From Bacteroides faecalis (GTDB lineage: Bacteria; Bacteroidota; Bacteroidia; Bacteroidales; Bacteroidaceae), in assembly GCF_003865075.1 (NCBI RefSeq), contig NZ_BHWB01000020.1, forward strand, positions 1 to 64,000: DNA of 64,000 nt. Direction: 5' to 3'. How positions within the stretch are numbered: the first letter of the stretch is position 1; each line of letters opens with the position of its first letter. Position numbers and translations under genes: made by a program. This document shows positions 10,213-19,233 of the stretch, piece by piece. Below the pieces are notes generated by a model that searched no databases, was not told the DNA's origin, and was given only the letters and a program-made list of their open reading frames with translations.

Positions 10213-10317
10213 TTTTCTCTCACGCTCTCACCTTTCGTTTGTATCTTCCTATTTATCGGCGTTTCAGGAGTGGGAGTAAGTATTAGAGATGAGTGAGAGC
10301 AACCATTTGCCCTCACT
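10213..10317 (+). repeat. Left arm of a 106-bp imperfect inverted repeat
   Basis: This segment matches the reverse complement of 10603-10708 at about 84 percent (my hand alignment: 16 mismatches and one gap). Shared blocks include CTCTCACGCTCTCAC and ATCTTCCTATT. Its inner end is itself a hairpin, GTGAGAGCAA with TTGCCCTCAC. Confidence 0.85.
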
Positions 10318-10415
10318 TTGGATTGTTCTGATTTTAGGTAAGTTTTACTTTAACTAAGGATACTTTTATTGATATCCTTTTATATTCTTTCTATTAAGGT
10401 CCTTTATCTGTAAAT

Positions 10416-10504
10416 AGCTCACTACTGTGAGCTTATTAGCTTACAGCTGTAAATAAATAAGCTTACAAATTGTGAACAAATAAGTCCACAATTGTAGACA
10501 GTTG
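10416..10504. repeat. Four-unit array of 22-bp palindromic boxes
   Basis: Four adjacent units of 22, 22, 23 and 22 bases begin AGCTCACT, AGCTTACA, AGCTTACA and AGTCCACA. Each carries a central palindrome: CTCACTACTGTGAG, TTACAGCTGTAA, TTACAAATTGTGAA and CCACAATTGTAG. The spacing equals two helical turns. There are no unique spacers, so this is not a CRISPR. Confidence 0.7.
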
Positions 10505-10602
10505 TATTTAATTGGTTGCTAACACTTTAAGCACGTATAACATTACTAATAGCAAGCAAGCTTTAGTATTATATATACTAATTATTTCCAAAATTTGCCT
10601 TG

Positions 10603-10708
10603 AGTGAGAGCAATTGTTTACTCTCACTCTGCTCTAACACTTGCTCCCACTGCTGAAAAGCCGATCAATAGGAAGATATAAGCATAAAGTGAGAGCGTGA
10701 GAGCAAAA
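10603..10708 (-). repeat. Right arm of the 106-bp imperfect inverted repeat
   Basis: This is the partner of 10213-10317, in opposite orientation and 285 bp away. Its inner end forms GAGTGAGAG with CTCTCACTC. Similarity resumes further out around TTAATTCAG (near 10205 and 10765), with about 60 extra bases on this side. Confidence 0.85.
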
Positions 10709-10897
10709 CTGCTGCAAAACTTTTATTGTGTAACACGTTTAAGTTGATAAAAAACAGCAGAACTGAATTAATATAAACTAATTTTAAAGACATACTTATC
10801 TTAAGTAATCAACTAAGCAATACTTTTTTAAAGATTTCTTCAAAAAAAAGAAGATTTAGGCTAAGTGTTTATTAAAATATCGTTGTTTTATTAAAAG

Positions 10898-10920
10898 GCG
10901 GGAAAAAGCGAATCCCGTCC
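10898..10920 (+). other. Leader hairpin before susC
   Basis: GGCGGGA pairs with TCCCGTCC around a short loop, about 50 bases before the susC start codon. It is not followed by a T run, so it looks like an mRNA leader structure, not a terminator. Confidence 0.45.
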
Positions 10921-10971
10921 TGCATTAACGCGATAAATAATTAACTAATGTATAACCATTAATTTAAGTTT

Positions 10972-13900
10972 ATGAAAAGCAATCGTTCACGACGAGTGTC
11001 GAATCTATTTCGAACTTTATTGATTTTATTGTTTGTGATCATCCCATCTCAATGGGCTTTTGCACAATTGACATTATCAACGTCACGCACAAATTTGGGA
11101 ACTGTTATCAAACAAATTCAATCCCAATCTAAGTACCAGTTTTTTTATAACGACAAATTATCTACGGTCAGTGTAGATGCGTTGAATGTAAAGGACGCTT
11201 CTTTGGAAAGCGTATTAAGTACTCTTTTGAAAGGAACAAATATTTCTTTCAAAGTAGAAGACAACATCGTTTACTTGTCTGAAAAGAATGCACCTCAGGC
11301 CAGCCAACAACAGGTAGGTCAGGAACGTACTATTAAAGGACAGGTTATTGATACTAAAGGAGAACCGTTAATCGGTGTAAGTATTTTGCTAAAAGGATCA
11401 AGTAATGGTACTATCACTGATATAGATGGTAACTATTCATTAAAAGTCAGCGGAGCTAATCCTATATTAGTATTCTCTTATATAGGATATAAAACGTTAG
11501 AAGTTCCTGCCAAAGAAAGTAATATCAATATTACTTTATCGGATGATACACAGGTGATTGACGAAGTAGTCGTTACCGCTTTGGGTATCAAACGCGAAAA
11601 GAAAATGTTGGGATATGCTGTACAGGAAATCAAAAGTGATCAGTTGAACAAAACGGGTGACCCATCTGTAACCAGCGCACTGCAAGGTAAAGTAGCAGGC
11701 CTGCAAATGAACACATCAGGAACAGGTTTAGGAGGTTCTACTAAAATCACAATTCGTGGTAACTCTTCATTATCAGACAACAACCAGCCGTTGTGGATTG
11801 TAGACGGTGTTCCTTTCAGCGACAACAACAATTCGGATGCATCTTACTACGGTGGTGTAGACCGCGGAGGTTCTGCTGTCGATATCAACCCGGAAGACAT
11901 CGAATCTATTTCTGTACTGAAAGGTCCGAATGCTGCCGCCCTATACGGTTCACGTGCCGGTAATGGTGTAATCTTGGTTACTACAAAGAAAGGTAGCAAA
12001 AAGGATGGTTTCGGAGTACAATACAACGGTAACTTTACATGGAGTCAAGTAGCTGAAACTCTTGAAATGCAAGATAGATATGGTCAAGGTCATATCGTCA
12101 CACAAGATGCTGACAAGAATCCACTTTCTCAGTTCTATGCAACTTATGATCCGAAAGATTCCTCCAGTTGGGGACCTGTATTGGATGGTAGTATGCAAAA
12201 AGCATGGAATGGAGATACTTATGCTTACTCAAAATATGGAAACAAACTGGAAGACTATTTCAATGTAGGTTTCGCACAGAATCATAATGTAGCTGTAAGC
12301 AATGTGACTGAAAAATCGCACTTCCGTGCTTCTTTCGGTAGCTCTAGCAACAAGGGAGTATTTCCTAATGAGAAGCTGAACAGAATCAACCTCGACTTGA
12401 ATGCCGGAATGGAAATGAACAAATACTTCTCGATGGATGGAAAGATTTCTCTTTCACGTACCAAAGCAGAAGATCGTCCATACTTCGGAACTTATGGAGC
12501 TATTGCTCAGTTGATGGGTATTCCTAATAATATTCGTCTAGATGACCTGAAACAATATTCTAATGCAAGTAATGCACATGTAAACTGGACAGGGCCTACG
12601 GCCGGCATACGTAATCCTTACTATGTACTGAACCAACGTCACAACTCAGACGAACGTTGGAGAGCTTTCGGTTACTACGGTGCTAAAATCAACTTTACAG
12701 ATTGGTTACACTTCTCTGCAAAATATGCATTCGACTATTATCGTACACGTATCCAAGATACAAATGCAGGAGATGGTATCAACGGTGAAAGTAGTGTAAA
12801 AGATATTACAGACGACTCATACGACCGTTCTGAAGATAACTTCTTCGAATCAAATGCGGAATTTGTATTGCTCGGAGACAAACAGCTGACTGAAAACTTC
12901 CGTTTAGGATTCTCTGTAGGTGCTAACTTTATGTATCAAAAGAATGAATCTTTAAACGCTGGGGTACGTAATATGCTTGATAAAGGACAATGGATATTCA
13001 ATGCAGCTAATATGTTGAATACAGCAGGTGAATTAGGATTTGAAAGAGCTACTAACTCTGTATTCGGTTCTGTACAGTTGGCATGGAAAGAATATTTGTC
13101 ATTGGATTTGACTGCCCGTAATGACTGGTCGTCTACTCTTCCACAACAAAATAACTCCTTCTTCTACCCATCTGCCAACCTCAGCTTTGTGATTTCAGAC
13201 TTTGTCCGTTCATTGGATAAGCCATTACCTAGCTGGATAACATTTGCTAAGGTTCGTCTTTCAGCAGCACAAGTTGGTAAAGACACATCTCCTTATCAAT
13301 TGTATAACACTTATGCATTCAAATTTGAAAAAGGTGAATTGATACCAAGTAAATCAAATGTGAAAATGAACGACCAGTTGAAACCAGAAATCGCTACTTC
13401 TTATGAAGCAGGTTTGGACATGAAGTTCCTTAACAACCGTCTGGGATTTGACTTTACCTATTACACTAGCCGCACTAAGAACCAGATTATGAAAGTTCCC
13501 GCAGCAGCTCCTTGGAGTGGTGGTAAATGGGTTAATGCTGGTTTGATTACCAACAAAGGATTTGAAATGATGATTTATTCAACTCCGATTCAGACAAAAG
13601 ATTTCTCATTTGATTTGAATGTCAATCTTGCCAAGAATGTTTCTAACGTAAAAGAACTGGCTGAGGGAGTTGATTATCTCTACTTCAACGGTGACTCTAA
13701 CTTCCCTGTAAATGTAGGTACTCGTCCTGGTCATAAACTAGGAGAAATCTATGCTAAGACTCTGTACAAACGTGATGATAAAGGCAATATCCTTATCAAC
13801 AAGGAAAATGGTCTGCCAATGACAACAACTGATGCAAACGAACGTTTGGCTAATCCGATCGGAAATATACAACCGAACTTGTTAATGTCTGTAGCTCCGG

Positions 13901-14391
13901 CATTTACTTATAAAGGATTCACCCTTTCTGCTATGTTCGACATGAAGTTTGGTGGTGATATCATTTCCATCTCAGAAATGAATGCTACCGGAAATGGTCT
14001 TGCAAAACGTACAATGAATCGTGGTGAAAACGACAACTACATGATGATATTCCCGGGTGTATATGAAGATGGCACTCCGAATACAACGAAAATCTCTGCA
14101 TCTAACTATTACGGAGCCTTGATAGCAGAAGATTTCATCTATGATGCATCTTTCATCAAATTGAAAGAGTTGTCACTCAGTTATTCATTCCCTAAGAGTA
14201 TGTTGAAGAAGACTCCTATTCAGTCATTGAATCTTTCATTCGTTGCCCGTAACCTGGCATACTTGATGAAGCATACTCCGGGTACAAGTCCTGAAGGTGG
14301 ATATGATACAACAATGTTCTCTCAAGCTATTGACTTCATGGCTGTACCTTATACCCGTACTTTCGGATTCTCAGTAAACTTTAGTTTCTAA
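10972..14391 (+). CDS. SusC-like TonB-dependent receptor with STN domain
   Basis: The 1139-residue protein is an outer-membrane transporter that imports oligosaccharides using TonB energy. Residues 1-31 form a signal peptide with a basic start and ending AFA. Residues about 32-105 are an STN domain (LTLSTSRTNLGTVIKQI to NIVYLSEKN), which in related receptors signals to a FecR-type anti-sigma factor. Residues about 116-200 are a carboxypeptidase-regulatory-like domain (GQVIDTKGEPLIGVSI). The plug follows (NKTGDPSVTSALQGKVAGLQ, then PLWIVDGVPF and LYGSRAGNGVILVTTKKG). The rest is the 22-strand barrel, ending in FGFSVNFSF with a C-terminal Phe typical of outer-membrane barrels. The susD-like gene begins 22 bp downstream. 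No sigma/anti-sigma pair lies nearby. Confidence 0.95.
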   Translation: MKSNRSRRVSNLFRTLLILLFVIIPSQWAFAQLTLSTSRTNLGTVIKQIQSQSKYQFFYNDKLSTVSVDALNVKDASLESVLSTLLKGTNISFKVEDNIVYLSEKNAPQASQQQVGQERTIKGQVIDTKGEPLIGVSILLKGSSNGTITDIDGNYSLKVSGANPILVFSYIGYKTLEVPAKESNINITLSDDTQVIDEVVVTALGIKREKKMLGYAVQEIKSDQLNKTGDPSVTSALQGKVAGLQMNTSGTGLGGSTKITIRGNSSLSDNNQPLWIVDGVPFSDNNNSDASYYGGVDRGGSAVDINPEDIESISVLKGPNAAALYGSRAGNGVILVTTKKGSKKDGFGVQYNGNFTWSQVAETLEMQDRYGQGHIVTQDADKNPLSQFYATYDPKDSSSWGPVLDGSMQKAWNGDTYAYSKYGNKLEDYFNVGFAQNHNVAVSNVTEKSHFRASFGSSSNKGVFPNEKLNRINLDLNAGMEMNKYFSMDGKISLSRTKAEDRPYFGTYGAIAQLMGIPNNIRLDDLKQYSNASNAHVNWTGPTAGIRNPYYVLNQRHNSDERWRAFGYYGAKINFTDWLHFSAKYAFDYYRTRIQDTNAGDGINGESSVKDITDDSYDRSEDNFFESNAEFVLLGDKQLTENFRLGFSVGANFMYQKNESLNAGVRNMLDKGQWIFNAANMLNTAGELGFERATNSVFGSVQLAWKEYLSLDLTARNDWSSTLPQQNNSFFYPSANLSFVISDFVRSLDKPLPSWITFAKVRLSAAQVGKDTSPYQLYNTYAFKFEKGELIPSKSNVKMNDQLKPEIATSYEAGLDMKFLNNRLGFDFTYYTSRTKNQIMKVPAAAPWSGGKWVNAGLITNKGFEMMIYSTPIQTKDFSFDLNVNLAKNVSNVKELAEGVDYLYFNGDSNFPVNVGTRPGHKLGEIYAKTLYKRDDKGNILINKENGLPMTTTDANERLANPIGNIQPNLLMSVAPAFTYKGFTLSAMFDMKFGGDIISISEMNATGNGLAKRTMNRGENDNYMMIFPGVYEDGTPNTTKISASNYYGALIAEDFIYDASFIKLKELSLSYSFPKSMLKKTPIQSLNLSFVARNLAYLMKHTPGTSPEGGYDTTMFSQAIDFMAVPYTRTFGFSVNFSF

Positions 14392-14412
14392 CCATCAAAT
14401 AATGATAGATAT

Positions 14413-16137
14413 ATGAAATTCAAATTATATAAACCGCTTGCGTTGTGTGCCCTGTTAATGGGATTGACAGCATGCCATGATTTTGAAGAATTAAATACCA
14501 ATCCTTATGCACCGGTATATAATCCGGAAGTGATAGGAGCCACTCCCGATGGCATTGATATTGACTACGAACTGTCCGAAAGTGCACTACAGAGCCTTCA
14601 AGGTACTGAGAATGCTATTGGTTCTGTATTTGCAAACTTTACTTATGAAGGTGTGTACAATGACTATCAAGTAACAACTAATCTTACTCACGATTTTTAT
14701 GCCGCTTACTTCGCAAATAATGTTAGTGGTTTCGTTACAGATTCTCCGACATATCGTTACAGAGATGACTGGTCTAAAAAACGTTGGGAACACTTCTATG
14801 ATAACCGTACAGTAGAAGAATACAGTCAGTTGATCAAGACTTTCTGGTTCTGCGGTAAAGATCGTTATCACAACGCATTCTATATTACCCGTATCTACTA
14901 CGCATTCCTTCTTTCTATGCTAACAGATACTTATGGTGCAGTGCCTGTAGAATATTATGTGAAAGGTGCAATGCCAACAGACGAGAAAGTGAAGTATATG
15001 GATCAGAAGGATGTATACGATACTATTTTCAAATTACTTGATCAGGCTATCACAAAGTTGCACAATACTCCGGCAACTTCACAATATAGCTTAGGCGAAA
15101 ATGATAAATGTTATGCAGGTGATAAAGAGAAATGGTTGCGTTTTGCTAATACGTTACGTTTGCGTCTGGCTCTCCGTATCTCTAATGTAGCTCCGGAAGT
15201 TGCTCAAGAACAAGGTAAGAAAGCACTAGAGGACCCTTCCGGTCTTATGCAAAGTGACGATGATAATATGAAACAAACACCTAAATATTCATATATAACA
15301 GGTGGTAATGAAAACATCTACACATTATTATATAACTGGAGTGCAAATGTTGTATTGTCTAAGGAAATGGAAATTGCCTACAAGGAACAATCAAGTATCT
15401 TGGACCCCCGTTGCGAAATCTTATGGTGGAGACCTACAGCACTAGAAGACTTAAATCAAAACGAACCAAAAGAATCGGATAAAGACTTTAATGGTTGTGA
15501 AAATGGAGAAACAGCGTTAGGTGGAAGTTATACTACTATTTACTCACCAAGCCGCGTGTTTATCAAACAAGACCAACGGAAATTAGATCGTAAGCATTGG
15601 TGGTGTTACGGACGCGAAATCACATGGTTAGGATACTCGGAAAGTTTGTTTCTGCGTGCTGAAGCGGCTCTACGTAAATGGAGTGCAGAAGATCCTAAAG
15701 ATTTGTATAAAAAGGGAATAGAAGCTTCATTCAGTTATTACCAGATCGGAACAGACAAAGAAGGACAAGGCAAAATTGAAGAATATATGAACAATCTGAA
15801 AGGTCTGGAAGCTTTCAACGGTACTGATAGAGAAGCACAACTTGAGCAAATTATTACCCAGAAATGGATCGCTGTTTACCCGAATGGAAATGAGGGTTGG
15901 GCTGAATTCCGTCGTACAGATTATCCAAGATTTATGAAAACTCCTAAGAATGGAAACAATTCAGGCGGAGAAGTGCCTAACGGCAAATTCATCAAACGCT
16001 TGAGATATCCGGACAGCGAATCTTCTAATCCCAACCGTCCAAAAGAGGCAGATACACAGGGGACACGTCTGTGGTGGGATATTGCAGACACTAATAATGG
16101 CTCAGGAATATACCAGACGCCAAACAACTTCCAATAA
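14413..16137 (+). CDS. SusD/RagB-like surface lipoprotein
   Basis: The 574-residue protein is the glycan-binding lid of the SusC/SusD import complex. The N-terminus is a lipoprotein signal with the lipobox LTAC at about residues 18-21, followed by HDFEELNTNPY, the sequence typical of the SusD-like_2 subfamily. Tetratricopeptide-like helices follow (FYITRIYYAFLLSMLTDTYGAVPV and WLRFANTLRLRLALRIS). The C-terminal part includes ITQKWIAVYPNGNEGWAEFRRTDYP, a family hallmark. It is co-transcribed with the upstream susC (22 bp apart) and ends just before a strong terminator. The substrate is unknown; the divergent GH106 enzyme suggests a rhamnose-containing glycan. Confidence 0.94.
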   Translation: MKFKLYKPLALCALLMGLTACHDFEELNTNPYAPVYNPEVIGATPDGIDIDYELSESALQSLQGTENAIGSVFANFTYEGVYNDYQVTTNLTHDFYAAYFANNVSGFVTDSPTYRYRDDWSKKRWEHFYDNRTVEEYSQLIKTFWFCGKDRYHNAFYITRIYYAFLLSMLTDTYGAVPVEYYVKGAMPTDEKVKYMDQKDVYDTIFKLLDQAITKLHNTPATSQYSLGENDKCYAGDKEKWLRFANTLRLRLALRISNVAPEVAQEQGKKALEDPSGLMQSDDDNMKQTPKYSYITGGNENIYTLLYNWSANVVLSKEMEIAYKEQSSILDPRCEILWWRPTALEDLNQNEPKESDKDFNGCENGETALGGSYTTIYSPSRVFIKQDQRKLDRKHWWCYGREITWLGYSESLFLRAEAALRKWSAEDPKDLYKKGIEASFSYYQIGTDKEGQGKIEEYMNNLKGLEAFNGTDREAQLEQIITQKWIAVYPNGNEGWAEFRRTDYPRFMKTPKNGNNSGGEVPNGKFIKRLRYPDSESSNPNRPKEADTQGTRLWWDIADTNNGSGIYQTPNNFQ

Positions 16138-16148
16138 AATTAAATAAT

Positions 16149-16183
16149 AAAAAAGCGGCTTAATTCTCTTAAGTCGCTTTTTT
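16149..16183 (+). terminator. Terminator of the susC/susD operon
   Basis: AAAAAAGCGGCTTAA pairs with TTAAGTCGCTTTTTT around a TTCTC loop, with one G-T pair. A T run follows on the plus strand. It lies 11 bases after the susD stop. Confidence 0.9.
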
Positions 16184-16261
16184 ATTATTCAATCTTTATC
16201 AGTGATCTTTCTACCAAAACTTCATTAATATAGTGTGCTTGAAGACGTCAATAGAATTATT

Positions 16262-17680
16262 TTACTCTATCTGTTCCTTGGGATAGTTCACTAAATATAA
16301 AGTCTTCGTAGCTCTTGTAAACGCTGTATACAACCAACGAAAATAATCAGGAGTCAGATACTCATCCGTCATATACCCCTGATCTAAAAATACATTCTGC
16401 CATTGTCCACCCTGAGCTTTATGGCAAGTTACCGCATAGGCATATTTCACTTGCAAAGCATTATAATGCGGATCCGCCTTCATCTTTTTCATCCGTTCTT
16501 GTTTTAAAGAAATATCTGCATAATCTTCAAGTATCGTATAAAATAAACGGTCATTTTCTGTCTTAGGTAAGGCAGGTGTATCCGAATGCAACGTATCCAA
16601 TAACAGGTTAGCATCTAACTCAAAATCATTCTGATCCGGAAATCTCAGAGTAACTTCGGCAAAGCGGAAGCCATATAACTCACGCGTTCGACGAACACGC
16701 CGTACAACCGCAAGTTCACCATTTGCTATAAAATCCATCTCTTTATACTGCTCTGTCCAATAATAATTATTCTTTGCCACCATCAGCAAATCCCCTGTAT
16801 TCAATTCATCTTCCCTCCAAAGAATTTGAGTACGAATGCCATTATTATATAGGTTCGCACGTTTATTAGAACGACAAATTACAATCGTTTCATCCATACC
16901 GTCACGTTCGTAACAATTCGTCAATTCATCAATTAACTCGGTCCCGGGTAATACCTTTATATCAGGAAAACCATTCACCTTTATTTTAGGCAAAGAGTAG
17001 CATTTATCTTCCATAATCAATTGACGCAATTGAGTTGCGTTCCAAAGAATTCCTGACTCTTGCACCTGACGAACCACTTGCGTCAGATTTACCTCACGCA
17101 CTTCCAAACCATATCCTTTCAAGGCATCTGCAAAAAGTGCAGGGCTCAACTCCTCACCTACCGGTGGTAGCTGCGCAGTATCTCCCATCAATAACAATCG
17201 ACAACCTTCACCCGAATACACAAACTGTATCAAATCATCTAATAATCTGCCTGTACCGAACATGCTTCCCGACAAACCTTCATTGGAAATCATGGAAGCT
17301 TCATCTACAATAAAAAGAGTATTTGTAGCAAGATTATCATTTATTGAAAAATTAGTCATCTCATTCGAAAAAGAACGTTGACGATATATTTTCTTATGAA
17401 TTGTAAATGCTGAATGACCTGCGTATACTGAAAAAACTTTTGCAGCACGTCCTGTTGGAGCGAGCAATACAGACTTCTGTTGTAGCTTGTCCAGTGTTTT
17501 GACCAATGCCCCTACTAAAGATGTTTTACCTGTTCCTGCATACCCACGAAGAATGAAAACCTCCTCATTTATTGTGGAAAGCAAAAACTCTGAAAGAGAT
17601 TTTACAGCTATTTCCTGTTCAAAAGTTGGTTGATAAGAAAAATTTTCCTTAATTTGCCTTTCTAAATAGTTATTTATCAT
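16262..17680 (-). CDS. RecD-like ATP-dependent DNA helicase
   Basis: The 472-residue protein is a superfamily 1B DNA helicase related to RecD and to the stand-alone helicases common in Bacteroidetes. Walker A is GYAGTGKT (46-53) and Walker B is FIVDEASM (about 123-130, with D126 and E127). Motif III is LLMGDTAQLPPVG. The C-terminal UvrD_C_2-like region contains YAYAVTCHKAQGGQW and YTAFTRATKTLYLVNY (motifs V and VI). It is much shorter than true RecD (about 600 residues) and there is no recB or recC beside it, so it is unlikely to be part of a RecBCD complex. It is transcribed alone, divergent from the 17777 operon with about 100 bp between them. The role is probably in DNA repair or replication. 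Confidence 0.9.
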   Translation of the reverse strand: MINNYLERQIKENFSYQPTFEQEIAVKSLSEFLLSTINEEVFILRGYAGTGKTSLVGALVKTLDKLQQKSVLLAPTGRAAKVFSVYAGHSAFTIHKKIYRQRSFSNEMTNFSINDNLATNTLFIVDEASMISNEGLSGSMFGTGRLLDDLIQFVYSGEGCRLLLMGDTAQLPPVGEELSPALFADALKGYGLEVREVNLTQVVRQVQESGILWNATQLRQLIMEDKCYSLPKIKVNGFPDIKVLPGTELIDELTNCYERDGMDETIVICRSNKRANLYNNGIRTQILWREDELNTGDLLMVAKNNYYWTEQYKEMDFIANGELAVVRRVRRTRELYGFRFAEVTLRFPDQNDFELDANLLLDTLHSDTPALPKTENDRLFYTILEDYADISLKQERMKKMKADPHYNALQVKYAYAVTCHKAQGGQWQNVFLDQGYMTDEYLTPDYFRWLYTAFTRATKTLYLVNYPKEQIE

Positions 17681-17732
17681 TTTTGTACGAGAAAAAAGTT
17701 CCCGGAACTATCGTATTTAAATTTATTTATTC

Positions 17733-17740
17733 TATTTTTG
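17733..17740 (+). promoter_or_regulatory. Bacteroides -7 box before the rsmD operon
   Basis: TATTTTTG fits the TAnnTTTG consensus and lies 36 bases before the ATG at 17777. A good TTTG -33 box is not visible at the usual spacing. Confidence 0.55.
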
Positions 17741-17776
17741 CGATGCGAATATAACAACTAAAAAACATAATTTATC

Positions 17777-18463
17777 ATGAAAACTGTATTTAATATTGTA
17801 TTAGGGCTCTGCGTGATTGCATTGATCTATATCTGCTACAACAGCATTATGGGTCCTATCAATTTTGAAAATGCCCAAAAAACAAGAGAAGACGCAGTCA
17901 TTGATCGCTTAGTGGCTATCCGCAAGGCACAACAAGAGTACAAAACTGTACACCGTGGACGCTATGCCGATAAATTCGACGTATTGATTGACTTCGTTAA
18001 AACACAGAAATTACCATTCGTTAGAAAAGAAGGGGAATTGACAGACAAACAACTGGAAGACGGAATGACTGAAAAGAGAGCTATGGAGATCATCACCAGA
18101 GCTGCCAAAACAGGTCGTTACGACGAAGTAAAAAAATGGGGATTGGAAAATTTCAAACGTGATACTATGTGGGTAGCTATGATAGACACTATCTATCCTA
18201 AAGGTTTTAACGCTGATTCTATGAGATTTGTACCTTATGGCAATGGAGCCGAATTTGAACTTATCGTAAGAAACGATACTACTAAATCTGGTGCTGCTAT
18301 TTGTTTGTACGAAGTAAAAACTCCCTATGAAGTTTATCTTAACGGACTTGACAAACAGGAAATTATCAATCTGAAAGACTTGGATAACCAAACTGGTAGA
18401 TATTCAGGTTTGATGATTGGATCTATAGACATGCCAAACAATGGTGCTGGAAACTGGGAATAA
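17777..18463 (+). CDS. Conserved hypothetical membrane-anchored protein
   Basis: The 228-residue protein has one N-terminal membrane segment (about 4-22, FNIVLGLCVIALIYICYNS) followed by a soluble, charged domain that should face the periplasm. The region just after the anchor (VIDRLVAIRKAQQEYKTVHRGRYAD) resembles the helical spine of type IV pilin-like and pseudopilin proteins, but no prepilin peptidase site is evident. I know of no function. It is the first gene of an operon with the DUF3822 gene, whose ATG overlaps this stop codon by one base (TAATG), and rsmD. Translational coupling is therefore likely. Confidence 0.85.
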   Translation: MKTVFNIVLGLCVIALIYICYNSIMGPINFENAQKTREDAVIDRLVAIRKAQQEYKTVHRGRYADKFDVLIDFVKTQKLPFVRKEGELTDKQLEDGMTEKRAMEIITRAAKTGRYDEVKKWGLENFKRDTMWVAMIDTIYPKGFNADSMRFVPYGNGAEFELIVRNDTTKSGAAICLYEVKTPYEVYLNGLDKQEIINLKDLDNQTGRYSGLMIGSIDMPNNGAGNWE

Positions 18464-19233
18464 TGATTGATTTGACTAAATCAAAACAATACACTTTATC
18501 CATCCGTCTTAGTACGGATGGATTTTCTTTTTCTATCTACAATCCGATAAATGAAGATTCACTATCACTAATTGAAAAAGAGGTAGATACATCTATATCT
18601 CTCACAGCCAATCTGAAAAACTTTTTTCACGAATCGGACTTTTTAAGTTGCTCATATAAAAGGGTAAATATAATAATGGCAAGCAAACGTTTCACAATAG
18701 TGCCATTAGATCTCTTTGATGAAGAGCAAAGCGAACTTTTATTTTATCATAATCATTCCAAAAGGGAGAATGAAACCATTATTTACAATATTCTGAAAAA
18801 AAATAATGTAGTTATCATTTTCGGAATTGACAAAAGCACATATGCTTTTTTAAACGAACAATATCCAGAAGCACGTTTCTATTCCCAAGCTACCCCGCTC
18901 ATAGAATATTTATCCATTAAAAGCAGACTAGGAAACAGTAAAAAGATGTATGCTTCTTTCCGCAAAGATACTATTGATATTTATTGCTTTGAAAGAGGAC
19001 ATTTATTGTTAGCAAATTCCTTTAGCTGCAAACATACGGAAGACAGTATCTATTATTTATTATATGTCTGGAAACAAATGGAGTTCAATCAGGAACGGGA
19101 TGAATTACATCTAACAGGGATATTATCCGATAAAGAAATCCTAATGAACGAATTAAAAAAATTCATTCTACAGGTATTTATTATGAACCCAGCTTCTAAT
19201 ATTGACATTCAAGCCTTATTATCATGCGAGTGA
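18463..19233 (+). CDS. DUF3822 family protein
   Basis: The 256-residue protein matches the Bacteroidetes DUF3822 family, which has an ASKHA-like predicted fold and no known function. It has no signal peptide or membrane segment, so it is cytoplasmic. Recognisable segments are RLSTDGFSFSIYNP near the N-terminus, ASKRFTIVPLDLFDE (about 72-86) and FGIDKSTYAFLNEQYP. It overlaps the upstream gene by one base and rsmD by ten bases, so the three are translated together. The conserved link to rsmD suggests a role near ribosome or RNA modification, but that is only inference. Confidence 0.85.
   Translation: MIDLTKSKQYTLSIRLSTDGFSFSIYNPINEDSLSLIEKEVDTSISLTANLKNFFHESDFLSCSYKRVNIIMASKRFTIVPLDLFDEEQSELLFYHNHSKRENETIIYNILKKNNVVIIFGIDKSTYAFLNEQYPEARFYSQATPLIEYLSIKSRLGNSKKMYASFRKDTIDIYCFERGHLLLANSFSCKHTEDSIYYLLYVWKQMEFNQERDELHLTGILSDKEILMNELKKFILQVFIMNPASNIDIQALLSCE

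Larger units (their letters stand above)
9883..10971. other. 1.1 kb gene-free divergent region with repeats
   Basis: No plausible coding frame is present. The region separates the GH106 gene (minus) from susC (plus). It contains a pair of 106-bp inverted repeats (10213-10317 and 10603-10708), a four-unit palindrome array between them (10416-10504), and a leader hairpin before susC. I see no clear TTTG/TAnnTTTG promoter with correct spacing for either gene. Confidence 0.8.
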
